Assembly: GCA_038503065.1 (NCBI GenBank) | Contig: JBCAMK010000014.1 | Coordinates: forward strand, 1,364,001 to 1,428,000 | DNA from: Paragyromitra xinjiangensis | Taxonomy: Eukaryota > Ascomycota > Pezizomycetes > Pezizales > Discinaceae | Direction of reading: 5' to 3' | Length of the DNA stretch: 64,000 bases | Part shown: one piece after another, positions 22,167 through 33,784 of the stretch | Layout: every line of letters begins with the position of its first letter | How positions within the stretch are numbered: position 1 is the first letter of the stretch | Notes under the pieces: model-generated | What the model saw: only the letters and a program-made list of their open reading frames with translations | Database searches by the model: none | What the model was told of the DNA's origin: nothing | Position numbers and translations under genes: made by a program

Positions 22167-24399
22167 TTTATTAGGTCCTTAGGGAGGTGAACATTCTAGA
22201 TCTGGAGTGTGGGGGATCGCGGGCACAGGTAATCCACATCGCCAAGGCCTAGCCCTGGCTTCTGAAGAAACATCAGAGCTTCTTAATCGTCTAAAAAATT
22301 ATTACATCTCTTTTTCCCTCTGGAAGCACTGAATTTATTTTATGGTGCTCAAGATTTGTGGGCGTTCCTGTGGGCGCTCCCGGGGGTGTTGCTTAGTAAG
22401 GCGAGGTGTTGGTGTTGCCATTTCCTTAGGCTATGGCGTTATTACCACCTTGCCTCTAACGAGACTGGCGTGGCGCATACTTGAGGTGGTGGTTTCTAGC
22501 AAGCGAGCCTTGGCATAGGCCGGCGCTGATCACGCAAAATCACTCGGCTCAATATGGGATCGGGGTGTTGTGAGGCTGAATGCCTAGACTGGAAAACGAG
22601 GACTTTAGTGGGATTAGGGTTAGATGGCCTTAGTCAGCATCTTGACTATATATACATGTAATGTCGGAGATCATCTCCTAAGGAGGACATGACAAGTTGA
22701 GGAATAGAAAGCCCTCAATTTCTTCTCTTTTCGTGGAACAAAACTCGGGGGGCAGAAAAGACTTAATTAATTGACTCGACACCATGAGGCCCGAGTTTAT
22801 AGACAGAGCCGCACATACTAGTACAATAAAATTCCTCAACCCCTAGGACTCCCAATGCTCTCCCCGGCCCCACTAGACTCTACTACAGTAAAGTCTAGTA
22901 TCGATACTAGTAATGTCGACGAGACAAGACATCTCGGGATCAGAACTCGAGACCTGATCTCGAGGCTGGACAAGACAGACTCTCTACAAGACAAGGTATC
23001 TCTGTGGGAATTTGTTAAACCTTGAGATAAGTCTCAAGATTCCGAGTGATATTAAATGATCGGGTTCAGCGATAGGTCCAAGCGACAGGTATCTCATCTC
23101 CCCCTAAATCATGCAAGTTGGCAGCTAATCTCTAAGCCTCAACTATTCTATGATTCTATCATTTGCATCCATTCAGACTCTTACGATCACCAATTCCCGA
23201 CGCTAGTGTCACAAAACTCCCAACCCACCCCCAACAGTATACTTCCTCCTACTGAAAATGATGAGACAGCAGCCCTTCGGGTCTCGATGAGAAACCTCGA
23301 GCTAGAGCTCAAGACCAGTTCGATATCTCGAGGCCCACAAGACCGAAAACCCACGAGACGATAAAAATCAAGACATGCCCGATATGGGTCGACATCACTA
23401 AATCGATACCCGATCAGGAAGCCCATAAAGTAGCTACCGAATACTCTGAATTTTTGGATAGCTGTCCGAATAGTTCATGGCCCACGAAACACCTGGGGCA
23501 GTAGTGATACGCTAGGAGAAGCATAAGCAACGGGGAAGAACAAGGTTAAATAATTGAATAGGGTGTAAATATCTCTAACACAGTCCATTGTAAAATAGTG
23601 GGTACATGAGGTAGGAACGGATCGATTACTGATTCTCTGAAGACTGGTAGGGTGTCTCTATTTATACTTATGCAAGCCCAAGAGGCTTTTGTGTTCGGGT
23701 GCCTGTGTCCCTCTCATTCCCAGCTAGAAAGTACTCAAGCGGCCGGAATCCTTTCAGGTCATGTTACGCTAAGTCTAGCAGAAATTGAGGGAAATCGTTG
23801 GGTGTGGCAACCACGTGACCTGAAGAGATTCTGGCCTTGGGTATGGGAGGGGACGAGAATAACTCTCACATCCCTTATACCAGGCATCGACGATGCCACC
23901 GTATTCATTTCTAGTCATTATGCCGATCCGGTCCCTACACTTCACCAACAGTCCCCCCTCACGCTATCAAAGCTCATTATACGCCACCAACTCCTCGAAA
24001 AACTCCTGTTCCGTCCGAGTAGGACTCCCCGCACCGCTACTATATCCCTTCACAACCTTAACGCAACTCCAAATAATTACTTATCTCCACCAGCCCTATA
24101 TCCCTCCAAACCTCCCTCCTCCTCCCACCCTAGCTTAAAAACAACAACACTTTTCATGGGCGCAAAAAAAACCCTAAGACCCTCCACCGAATTTGGCATA
24201 CTCCTAATCTTCCCATGCTGCAGCCAAGACACGTTTGCGCCTAGCGCGCCCATGCGTACAGTTTGCATATTCACATCCACGTTCAAGAGGCCGACAACTT
24301 GGAGGGGTTTCACCCCAGTGCTGTCGTAGTCGACGAGGGCGTGTAACCGTAGAAGCATGGCACAGAGAGCGTGTACCAGTTTTGCAGAGTCGAGGAGCC
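22167..24399. other. Gene-poor stretch
   Basis: No coding region I can support. 22870-23040 is rich in CTCGAG/TCTAGTATCGATACTAG palindromes and TCTCGAGATC words. A 225-codon plus-strand frame (23652-24329) has low-complexity Pro/Ser/Thr composition and no recognisable domain. Confidence 0.4.
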
Positions 24400-25440
24400 A
24401 CTTTTTGGCGCGCGTGCTCTCGAAGGTTAAGTGAAATCGGTCTTGCTTTTCTTAACTTCAGGTTCGGCGGCTATTCCATTTTCTTATTCGCTTTCTGTTG
24501 TCGAATAAACTGGATGTGATAATATTTGAATATACCTTTCTGGCTCGGAGTTGTGGCTACCTCGTTCCAGTAATTGGGCAACCTCCCCTTTTCCCGCACT
24601 TCATTGGAAGCTGACTTCTTGCGTGACCCTTGGGCAACAGGGGATTCATCAACGGATTCGGATTCGGAGACTTGCTATAGTGAATAAGCTACAAAATAGC
24701 TTAGAAAAACATGATTGATGCGACTTACACCCGAGTACGAATCCAGCTCGCTGTCAACCACATCATCGTCTCCCGTGGCAGCTGAAGAATCCCCCCTACT
24801 TGCACGTTGATGGGTTGTTGTGTTACTGATTCGTCTTTCAAGAACCACGCTGTCCTTGTAGATTTTTAATCACGGCCCACTCTTGGCTTTCTTACTCTTC
24901 GTGGTCTTCTGGCTGAGCCATTCTCGGGCGCGGCTGCGATCAGAGCTGTGACCCTATCCAAAACATTAGCGAATATTCAAAACCCCACTCACTGAGCTAA
25001 AGAACAGAGGAGTTTGCAGGTCCTCTGGGAGCCCGGTGAAGCCCACGGGGGCAGAGAACAGACGGGCTAGCGGGCCGTCTGTGGCTCCCGTGGAAACCAC
25101 CGCTGGGTTCGCAAACTTACCGGTTGAACGACAGATAAGCATACAGGTCATCAGCATCCCAGCGGTAGTTGAATGATGTGGTGGAGGGGATGGAGCGATC
25201 GGATTGTTCGCTGCCTACGCAACAGGGGACTACCGTATCCTTGTACTTGAGCAGGAAAGCTCGAGCCTTATCACGTTGTTCTTCGTAGTGGTCGTCGTTC
25301 GCAATGGCAGTTAAGACTTTCGTCCATTTGATGATCGCAGTTCGATGGTCGTAGGAGGGGTCGTTGGGTCATGTTGGTTCAGGTAGGCGATGATGTCACA
25401 GTGGCTGAGAGGTTGGTTTAGCGGCGATAATGATGAGTCA
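24400..25440 (-). pseudogene. Decayed multi-exon gene of unknown function
   Basis: Minus-strand coding pieces joined by good splice signals. The first reads PSYDHRTAIIKWTKVLTAIA, continues through ARAFLLKYKDT and ends YLSFNR at a GTAAGT donor (about 25360-25128). Next comes KFANPAVVSTG...LFFSS with a GTGAGT donor (about 25110-25000), then GHSSDRSRAREWLSQKTTKS. A further exon reads DDVVDSELDSYSG before a GTAAGT donor (about 24730), followed by QVSESESVDESPVAQG. A one-base shift near 25375 separates HCDIIAYLNQH from PNDPSYDHRT, and a TGA follows KAKSGP. The family is not recognised. The frame breaks argue for a pseudogene, although missed exons could explain some. Confidence 0.4.
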
Positions 25441-25641
25441 TCAATGAGTCATCAGATCAAACCTTACATGATGAACTCGCAACAGTAGAACTTTTGAGAA
25501 GCAAGAAGACGGAGGAGAAGACGGAGGAGGAAGAACCTGGTTGCCTTGCTATGTAGTAAGGATTAAAGGTACGTTGTGAAAGACGATAATTGTAGTAGTA
25601 GAATTGTAGAAGGTAAGGGACGGACCGACCACCATAGGTAG

Positions 25642-26114
25642 TATGGTGGAATGACTCTATAACCGACACCTGGAAAGCAGCTTACCCCGAGCTCGTATAA
25701 CTAAACTCAACAATAGAAATTAACGCGAAAAAAACCCGCAAGATGTACGCCTTCCCAAGTGCTATCTCACCTAGGTTTTATTTCCCTCAAAAGTGATGTT
25801 GATGGCAAGAAATAGAAGCAATGAAATGCGTTTTTTTGGTGAGAGTGAAACTAGTGCTCAGGTGTACATAGGGTCATGATGAAAAAAACACGCTGTTTGC
25901 CTCACCAAAACCACAATTGATTACAGCTTCCCCAATTCCCCAATTCTCCAATGCTATATTTCACCAAATCAATACGCGGGATTATCTCTCTAAGATAATA
26001 GTAATAACTTTAAAGTTGAGTGACTATCCAAATTGTACTTCTCTTTGGGTTGTTGGCGTGCCGGTTGAGTTACTGGTTTCATGCCGGTGTCGGTTATAGA
26101 GTCAATCCACCATA
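25642..26114. mobile_element. 473-bp element with 29-bp TIRs
   Basis: 25642-25670 begins TATGGTGGAATGACTCTATA; 26086-26114 is its reverse complement with one mismatch over 29 bp. The interior is AT-rich, noncoding and has no long frame. A 3-bp AGT duplication is possible if the first T is flank. The superfamily is not clear. Confidence 0.65.
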
Positions 26115-26897
26115 GTCTCGGTACCCCTCCCCTTGCCGTGTCTTGGCGCGCTCCATAGAATTGGTTGCGCTAGACCCGACGACCTCCGAATCTAAGATCT
26201 GATAAGATAAAGAGGGTTGCCAAGCAAGTCTGGGCACGAGACTACCACCATAGGTCTAGGTATTTCGGAAATGTCTCCAGCATAAGTCTTTATATAAAAG
26301 TCATTGATATGCTAGGATCTTCTCTACGGTACTTAATTGGGAAGCTTGTTCATGCTGTGAGAATAAGCAATGGACCTTGTTACCAGCAATTTCTAGAATT
26401 CGATAAATTTATTGATAAAGCCTTTGTTTCCTGAGTAGAAAGAACTAACTGAGCTCGCACTGGTTCCGGGTTTCTTTGTTGCTTTGTCCACACACTCCCG
26501 GATTAGGAAGCTATACTCTATAGTAACACAAAATATCACTTGCTCTTCGAGTGACAAGCCGCGCTTGAAGTAGAGATAAAGATTTGATTGATTTACTCCC
26601 GACTGTAACACAGGCGCGAGTTTACCCCTTAGTCTGGTAAAAAATGCTGACCCCTGTCGCTGTGGCTCAGCTGAAAAACTGCGTATACTAACTGGATATA
26701 GCAAGTATGATCGGCTGAACGCCGATAATGTAGGTTCAGGTCTTGGTTGGGCATGAAGAATTATACTCAAGTTCTCTAGTTACTGTATCATGCCTACTAT
26801 ATCTAGTTAGTAGTCTCAGCTTTGCTTACTACGTCGCGGAATGACCAATAAAAAGTCTCCGCCCGGACAAGGGGATCAGCTTTACTAGACAAATGTA
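26115..26897. other. Noncoding stretch with a repeat shared with 31080-31215
   Basis: 26400-26560 shares two modules with 31080-31215 in swapped order: TGATAAAGCCTTTGTT.C and TTCCGGGT.TCTTTGTT...CTCCCGGATTAGGAAGCT. This suggests both derive from a tandem array. No gene supported. Confidence 0.5.
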
Positions 26898-27112
26898 CAG
26901 TCGTGCCCTACAAACTATTGAAAGCAAACCAAACTGTTGTAGATCGAGCTAGGGAAAAGTAAATTAAAAGAGAAGAAAACTATGGAAATACTGAGATCTG
27001 AATAACATCTAACAACTTCATATCACTACCTCCTTCAGAAATTATAGTCTCAATCTGCTAGCAGTCGTGCTCAACAAAGAGGAAGAGTGCCAAGACTTTT
27101 CGAACGGGATTG
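26898..27112. mobile_element. ~215-bp MITE, copy 1 (degraded left end)
   Basis: Inverted homologue of 30508-30739. Right end GTGCCAAGACTTTTCGAACG; the left TIR has an internal deletion (CAGTCG then TGCCCTACAAACTATTG). Flanked by TA on the left and CA (decayed TA) on the right. Confidence 0.7.
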
Positions 27113-27781
27113 CACAGCGTAAAGGTGTTTAAGTTTATAAAGCCGACACTACAATGTAGGCTGCACCAACGGTTTCCCCCTGCTATCCCTTTCAGCTCAA
27201 TATGCATCAGCAGCTTACTTGACCTTGCATTCTGTAATGCGATACAAATCAACCCACTTAATCAATCCCATAGACTTAAAAAGCCGTTTAAGAATAATAA
27301 ATCGGAAAGAACCAGCTATTAAATATAAGATGCGTATTTTAGGAAGTACTTTTCACTACGATATACTAATCTTGAGCTCGATGCACCTAGCAGCTAGGCT
27401 CTAGGCTCTAGTTTTTCAGGTAGATATCTATGAGTCTTTTTTCACCCCTAGAACGGATTTTTATAAACCTCTATACTTCTAACCAAACGTAGGGTATCTA
27501 GCTTTGATGGGTAATCGACTGTGAGATCTTGCTAAGAATAATATAAACGAAAACGAACGAAAAAACGAGCGTACAAAAAAACCCCCCTGAAACGAACATA
27601 ATTTAGGGTGTCCTGCAAGATACAATAGATAACCTATGATTCATGCGAAGATAACACACTCCCAAAGCTCGCCATACAGCCTTATGATCGGTTCCTGATA
27701 CGTGTTACTTTGAGTTCACTAGTCACCTTCTAGTCTGCGTTAGTGAGTAGCGTATAAAGTAGGCTGGAAAGACTCATGCAG
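27113..27781. other. Noncoding stretch
   Basis: AT-rich, with an A-rich tract at 27545-27590 containing AACGAACGAAAAAACGAG. It lies downstream of the minus-strand membrane-protein copy. No gene seen. Confidence 0.4.
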
Positions 27782-29814
27782 CTACCCACTGGGAAAACTC
27801 TCACTAGTTGGCTTATCACTATTTGGGTCGTCCCCAAGCACATCATATCCCGAGTGTGATCTGCCCCATAGTCGCCTATCTCTCACGCCATTTTTCTCGG
27901 ACATTCCGGTGAACTCGGGGCCGTGGCTGTCATTAGAGTGTAGGATTTTTAGCGAATTGGTGGATGTAGGAACTGAAACACTGGCTGCAGGAGCTTCAAG
28001 CATTGAAGTTTTCTCACTTGCTGTTTCTATTGCGTCTGAGGCTTTACTTGGCATGGCACTGGATGTTTCAATCCACTGTACCTTATTAACATACGGCATT
28101 TCCCTCTCTTTCTTCAACCAATTCGAACAACCGGGCAGCTGTTCGCTCAGCAGCACATACATCTGCATGGGTGAGAGATCGACTGCTTCTAGGGTAAACT
28201 TGGAAGCTCCGTTGGCTGCTTTATTGTTGAATCTCTGGCGTGCGAAGAAGGCTCGGACTACCCAAAGGAGTAACCAGAGTAGAGGAACGACGATTAAAGT
28301 GTTAAGTGATAGTGACACGACCTCCCCACTGGTGATTACAAAGCTGCCAACACCAGGCTTGGGCTTACCAGAGTCATGGGCGCTATTGTTGAGTCCGTAC
28401 GTGTTGGTTATCATGACGCTATCTCGGAGGATGTTCCGCGTCGCAACATATGATATGAGAACCAAGCGCTGGAGGTCGGCAGTAGAGTTGGCTATACTCG
28501 CGTCGAAAATTTTGCCTTTAGAAGGAGAGGAAGCAAGGATCGAACTGCCTAGCGTAGTCCAAATCAGGCTCATCATTGGAGCGGTCAGCTGTTTTCGGAT
28601 GAGGTCCCGAATGACAACGGGAAGGTTTAGGCCAGGAAGCCCAGATCGTCTGTTGTTTTGGCGGCGTGTTCTTTATAGGTCCAAGTATCTTGCTGCCAGC
28701 AAGAAAGCACCGGCCGCCGATTCTCCACCTCAAAAAAACCATATTTATCGCGAAGAGCAGTAGTGGTGTACCATGGATCAGTCCCTTGGATGTAACTAAT
28801 ACGACCGACTGTCTCAGGGATGATGACATAAGACTTGTTTGATATTGGCTGATCTACAAAGCTAGTGTTTAGGAGGACTATTCCACTTGGGGCTCTCCTT
28901 AGTCCTATCCTGCTGACGCCCACTGGGATGCTGAAGGCGTCATAAGAATCTGTCACATTGGTGGACCTAGTCGTGTTAAACCACCCATATTCGAGGGTAC
29001 AAGCACCTTTGACTTTAACACTAAAATGGACAGCATCTTTGTGCTGCAGTCCAAAGTCTAAGCCTGTTACGGTGTAGTCGTACGCGATCCGCTCCACTCT
29101 CTCGCCGTCAGGCCCGGTCCAGTCCATCACCTCCTTGGGGTAAACATTGACGATTTTCTGAAGTTCATGTCTTGCAAATTCAACGATTCCTGTAGCTCTC
29201 TGAATCGCTGCTCCTCTCGTTTGCTCACTCCTCATGTACGGGATCATGTCCTTTTTGGTCACCGAGCTAAAGAAAACACTTGCGGGATTGGCCGGAGCGA
29301 CAGCGCCCTGCTCGAGAAAGCGGGATGGAACTATTATACCGGCCGCGATAGTGATCGCCCCTAGTAAGAGTGCAATAGCTATGATGGCAATGTCATAGAA
29401 GCTTGTTGATAAGTCTTTGGATTTGAAACACATGTTTGAGGCATGAATGACCAGCTGAGCTATGGCAGTCCACGGATCGGGGGCATTCCAAATCGCAACC
29501 AGAGCAACATATCTATTGAGATTTTGCTTCTGGGCTATAGAAAGGTCTCCTCCTTCAACGTAGGAACTGCCATTCTTTTCACGGTCCTTCGTTTCGAGCC
29601 GCTCTTCGGTCGGACAGTATCTGAGAGCGAAGTAAATGACTATCTGCCAGGCAAACCCGCAAACCCCAGCAATGAGGAGGGCATAGGCTGCGTTGAGGTA
29701 CTCATATTGCGTTCTAGTCACGGCTAGACCTTGAATTCCGCCTGTTTCGAGGGGAATTATGAAGCGGGTCCATGTGAGGTAGGCGCTGGGGAGCGGGTTG
29801 CTAAAGGTGTCCAT
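27782..29814 (-). pseudogene. Fungal membrane protein paralogue, frameshifted copy
   Basis: Tandem paralogue of the intact gene at 31766-33784, in the same orientation. The first part (29814 down to 28627) encodes MDTFSNPLPSAYLTWTRF, two predicted membrane segments (around residues 41-68 and 145-167) and an extracellular-looking domain. It runs into a stop after DDLGFLA. The second part resumes in another frame (PGLNLPVVIRDLI...) through DASIANSTADLQRL and a C-terminal membrane segment (SLNTLIVVPLLWLLLW) to 27782. Compared with the paralogue, four bases are missing between the DDL and PGL codons near 28643, which explains the shift. It could be translated as two pieces but is most simply a recent pseudogene. 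Confidence 0.75.
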
Positions 29815-30507
29815 TGCTGGAGCGCGGCGAGCTCGAGTGTAACCGTTTCTATCCTTGCTTCCAAGTCAAATTACTGCAAACAGAAAACGAAAGTTTAGGC
29901 ATCCCCGCTCTGGCTTACCGTAGGGCTTTCTAGGAATACTTAGGCTTGCGGATATAGGATCTATTGATCTATTGATTAAACGGGGGGTGAACTGAAGCCT
30001 TGAACAGAAAATATCAACGAAACGCGGTGGTAAACTGATATATCGATCTTGGCTAACCCGGGAGCTGTTTAGTGTTCATGTCTATACTGTAGGGATATTA
30101 TATCTATATATTTTATCCCTAAGAAACGAGGTATTTTACGTTACAGGCATCGAGAGTAGGCTCGTTCCCGTCTCCACTGCTTACGATTGCTGCGCAGTAT
30201 GGGGCTGAGGATAGCGTATGAGACTACATCGAGGGCACACGCCTGAGACTCTATTCGATGTTAACTTAGCTGCATCTACTTATCTGAGATTTCGAACCGT
30301 CCACCCGCCCACAAACCGAGTTTTTTGGGAGAGTCTGCTGGCAAAAGAGGGGTTGAGGAAAAACAAAAACATCAATTCAATGGTTGGCGGGCCTACCCCT
30401 TCCCCAGGGGTTTCTATCGATACCCCTCAAGCCTCAGGCAGCGAATAGAATACATAAGACTTTGAAACCTTATGCGTTTGAAAACTGGTTTGCTGCGCAT
30501 GCATGTA
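29815..30507. other. Upstream region of the frameshifted membrane-protein copy
   Basis: Resembles the upstream region of the paralogue (GATCTTGGCTAA... near 30045 against 34047) and contains TATATCTATATATTTTATCC. 30150-30215 (GGCTCGTTCCCGTCTCCACT...GCAGTATGGGGCTGAGG) recurs in diverged form near 38085-38150 and 38850. No gene. Confidence 0.45.
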
Positions 30508-30739
30508 CAGTCCCGTTCGAAAAGTCTTGGCACTCCTCCTCTTCGTTGAGCACAACTGCCAGCAGATTGAGACTATAATTTCTGTAGGAAGTAGTGATAT
30601 GAAGTTGTTAGATGTTATTCAGATCTCAGTATTTCCATAGTTTTCTTCTCTTTTAATTTACTTTTCCCTAGCTCGATCTACAATAGTTTGGTTTGCTGTC
30701 AATAGTTTGTAGGGTGCTAGGACTTTGCGAACGCGACTG
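30508..30739. mobile_element. 232-bp MITE, copy 2 (intact ends)
   Basis: Left end CAGTCCCGTTCGAAAAGTCT, right end complementary to CAGTCGCGTTCGCAAAGTCC. Flanked by TA at 30506-30507 and 30740-30741. The interior matches 26920-27100 in inverted orientation. Confidence 0.8.
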
Positions 30740-31765
30740 TAGTCCTCTAGCGCAACCGGGGGTGATGAAGATGAAGATGAAGATGATGATGGGGATTGGG
30801 ATAGCAAGCGTGAGTTGCTTTGTCATTTATTCGCTTAGAGAAAAATTACTTCTATGGCATGCACCCTTTCTAAAGTTAGTTCGTGCTGCTTACATCAGAA
30901 CCTCAAACACTCTCCTACGTATACGCCTCCCTAGGTTTTATTAATTTTCTCCAAAAGAATTCTGTAAAGGGAGTGCTAAAGTGACTCCCAGCCGCATGAC
31001 GAATCTGGCCGGATGGCGAATTCGGACAAAAACCCTTTTTTAACTTACATACAAAAAACCAGTACCCATCTCTTATCCATACCCATTTGTTCCGGGTCGC
31101 TTTGTTCCACACGCTCCCGAATTAGGAAGCTCTACTCCAACACAAAGTATCACTCGTTCTTACGCTTACTGACAAAGCCCTTGTTCTCTGAGCACAAAGA
31201 ACTGACGACAATCTGTGAAACTAGCTACATAGGGTGAGTGTTTGCGAACCATCTTTTCACGCCCGGAGCTTACTTCGAGAGATTTATATGCATTTAACTC
31301 GAGTTGGAAGATTTAATCTTATTAAATGTGGGTTTTGATCCATCGCACTTAAGACCCGCCAAAACTAATATAGATCGAGAACAAAAGAGAGAAGAGCAAA
31401 TAGAAAAAATTCCAAAAGAAAATAATCAAAGGCATCGCATCTTTCAAGATAGCTTATATATAACTCATGCAGGGATAAAACTTAATCCAAAACCTTGGGT
31501 CTTAATAGCTTTTATGCGCTCTACGCCGACATACACGCCTCGAGTTCTCTGCTACGTCCTGTTGAGGATAAGCTTCCGTGCACGTGATGGGTTAGCCAGC
31601 AGGACCATATTGGACGCTAGTTGTACCTTTATAAATGTTGCTCGCTTTGCTCTACCTTGTTTTTTCTATACTCAATACATTCCATCAAATTCATCAAGTC
31701 AAACTGCCGTTTAACACGTCCTCATAAACTGTTTACGCTATCTCGTCTCAGTCTCCTGCAGCACG
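30740..31765. other. Noncoding stretch downstream of the membrane-protein gene
   Basis: Contains a GATGAAGATGAAGATGAAGATGATGAT-type microsatellite (about 30762-30790, unit GATGAA) and the repeat module 31080-31215. A 136-codon plus-strand frame (31304-31714) has no supporting feature. Confidence 0.4.
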
Positions 31766-33784
31766 TTAGCAGCTAAACCACAAAGTAGGATGACAAAACT
31801 CACGGGGCTGCTCGCCGGAAGTGGCCTCACTAACAACATCATATCCCAAGTGTGATCTGTTCAGTGGCCATGTATTTTTCAAACTCTTTCTTTTAACGAG
31901 TCTAGTGGCCCCGGGGTTGTGGCTATTGGCAGGGGGTGCAGGAATTGAAGCGGTTCCTAGGGGGGTTCCGAGCATCGCGGTTTCCTCGCTTTCAACTTCT
32001 GCCATATCTGGAGCTTGGCTTGGCTCGACATGATGTGCTTGGGTATGCTTCTCTCTCTTAACATACGGCATCTCTTTCTCTTTGCCCAACCACTTCGTCT
32101 GAAAGCTGGACCATTGCTCAATTAGGAGTGCATACATCTGCATAGGCGAGAGATCGACTGATTCCTCGGTAAACTCGACAACATCCTTAGCTGCCCTGAT
32201 GTTATATCTGTGACGTGCGAACATGGCTCGGATCACCCAAAGGAGTAGCCAGATTAACGGAACAACAATCACAGTGTTGAGTGATACCGATACGACCTCA
32301 CCACTGGTGATCACAAAGCTACCAATACCAGGTTTGGGCTTGCCAGAGTCTCCATGAGCGCTATTGTTGAGTCCATTCATGTAAATGTTGGTTATCATGG
32401 TGGTATCTCGTAGGATGTTTCGTGTCGCAACATATGATGCAAGAACCAGGCGTTCGAGGTCAGCAGCGTAATTAGCTATACTTGCATCAAATACCCGACC
32501 CCTGGCACCTGTGGAAGAAAGAAGGATCGAGTTTCCCAGCGCAGTTCCAACTTCGAATATCATCGGAAGACCCATCCGGTCCGGAATGAAGTCGTCTAGA
32601 ACGGCGGAAGGAATATCTAGGCCAGGAAGTGTGCTTAGGTCATTGACTGTTTCAGCGATATGTCCTCCGTAGGTCCAGGTATCTTTTTGCCAACAGGAAA
32701 GTACCGGCCGCCGATTGTCCACCACGAACAATCCTCCGGGAGCGGCAATCGTGGCGTACCATGGATCAGTTCCTTCGAAAAAACTGGAGCGGCCAACTGT
32801 ATCAGGGATGATGGCATAAGACCTGTTTGATGCTATCAAGCCAGCTGTTAACACCAAAACCGTTCCGCCTGTGGGCCTCACTATCCCCACCCTGCTGACG
32901 TTTACTCGAGTATTAAAGACGGTATAGAGGTCGGTTTCATCGCTGGACATAGCTGTGTTAAACCACGCATACTCAAGCGTACAAGCCCCTTTAACTTTGA
33001 CAACAAAGTTGGCTGCGTTTTTGTGCTGCAGTCCGAAGTCTAAGCCTGTTACGTTGTAGTCGTACGTAGCCCTCTCAATCCTCTCGCCGCCAGGTCCGGT
33101 CCAGTTCATTACCTCCCCAGGGTAAAAGTTGACCTTTTGCTGAAGCTCGTGTCTTGCGAACTCAATAATTCCCATAGCTCTCTGAGCCGATGGCGCTTTT
33201 GTTTGCTGGATTTTGACATATAGCCCAGGGTCCAGTGAGTTTGCATAGAAGATGCTCACAGGATTGACTGGAGCGACTGCACCGTGTGCGAGATACTGTG
33301 ACGGAACTAGTATGCCAGCCGCGACGGTAGCCGCCCCCACCAGAAACGCGATAGTTATCATCACGACATCGTAGCAGCTTGTCGGTGAGTCTTTGGCTTT
33401 GGAGTACGTTGTAAAAGCATGAATGCAGAGTTGTGCTATGGCGGCCCACGGATTGGGGGCATTCCAAATCGCGACGAGAGTAATATACCTATTAAAATTT
33501 CGCCTTTGGGCCCCGAGTAGGTGCTCATTCTCAGATTCGGGGATCCTTTCTTGGCCTTTTATTTGAGGTCGCTCATTAGTTGGGTAGAATAGAAGAGCGA
33601 GGTAGACAACGAGCTGCCAGGCAAACCCGAAAATTCCAGTGATAAGAAGAGCGTAGGTTGAGTTGAGATACTCAAATTGAGTTTTGGGCATCGCCAGGCC
33701 TAGAATTCCGCCTGTTTCTAAAGGGATTGTGAAGAGAGACCATGTGAGGTAAGTGCTAGGGAGTGGGTTGCTGAAGGCGTCCAT
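31766..33784 (-). CDS. Fungal multi-pass membrane protein (unknown function), intact copy
   Basis: Single-exon gene for a 672-residue protein beginning MDAFSNPLPSTYLTWSLF. Hydrophobic segments lie at about residues 41-68, 139-161 and 498-520. Between the last two is a ~330-residue region with several N-x-S/T sites and a conserved CTLEY...RRPVLSCWQKDTWTY stretch, so probably exposed outside the cell. The C-terminal ~150 residues are polar and Ser/Glu-rich, so probably cytosolic. This architecture is common among uncharacterised fungal membrane proteins; I cannot name the domain with confidence. The frameshifted paralogue lies ~2 kb downstream in the same orientation, and homology extends into the 5' flank. 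Start chosen because both copies share it. Confidence 0.8.
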   Translation of the reverse strand: MDAFSNPLPSTYLTWSLFTIPLETGGILGLAMPKTQFEYLNSTYALLITGIFGFAWQLVVYLALLFYPTNERPQIKGQERIPESENEHLLGAQRRNFNRYITLVAIWNAPNPWAAIAQLCIHAFTTYSKAKDSPTSCYDVVMITIAFLVGAATVAAGILVPSQYLAHGAVAPVNPVSIFYANSLDPGLYVKIQQTKAPSAQRAMGIIEFARHELQQKVNFYPGEVMNWTGPGGERIERATYDYNVTGLDFGLQHKNAANFVVKVKGACTLEYAWFNTAMSSDETDLYTVFNTRVNVSRVGIVRPTGGTVLVLTAGLIASNRSYAIIPDTVGRSSFFEGTDPWYATIAAPGGLFVVDNRRPVLSCWQKDTWTYGGHIAETVNDLSTLPGLDIPSAVLDDFIPDRMGLPMIFEVGTALGNSILLSSTGARGRVFDASIANYAADLERLVLASYVATRNILRDTTMITNIYMNGLNNSAHGDSGKPKPGIGSFVITSGEVVSVSLNTVIVVPLIWLLLWVIRAMFARHRYNIRAAKDVVEFTEESVDLSPMQMYALLIEQWSSFQTKWLGKEKEMPYVKREKHTQAHHVEPSQAPDMAEVESEETAMLGTPLGTASIPAPPANSHNPGATRLVKRKSLKNTWPLNRSHLGYDVVSEATSGEQPREFCHPTLWFSC

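Noticed and set aside
23652..24329. 225-codon plus-strand frame
   Set aside because: Low-complexity Ser/Pro/Thr content, no domain, no splice or start context; competing frames on the other strand.
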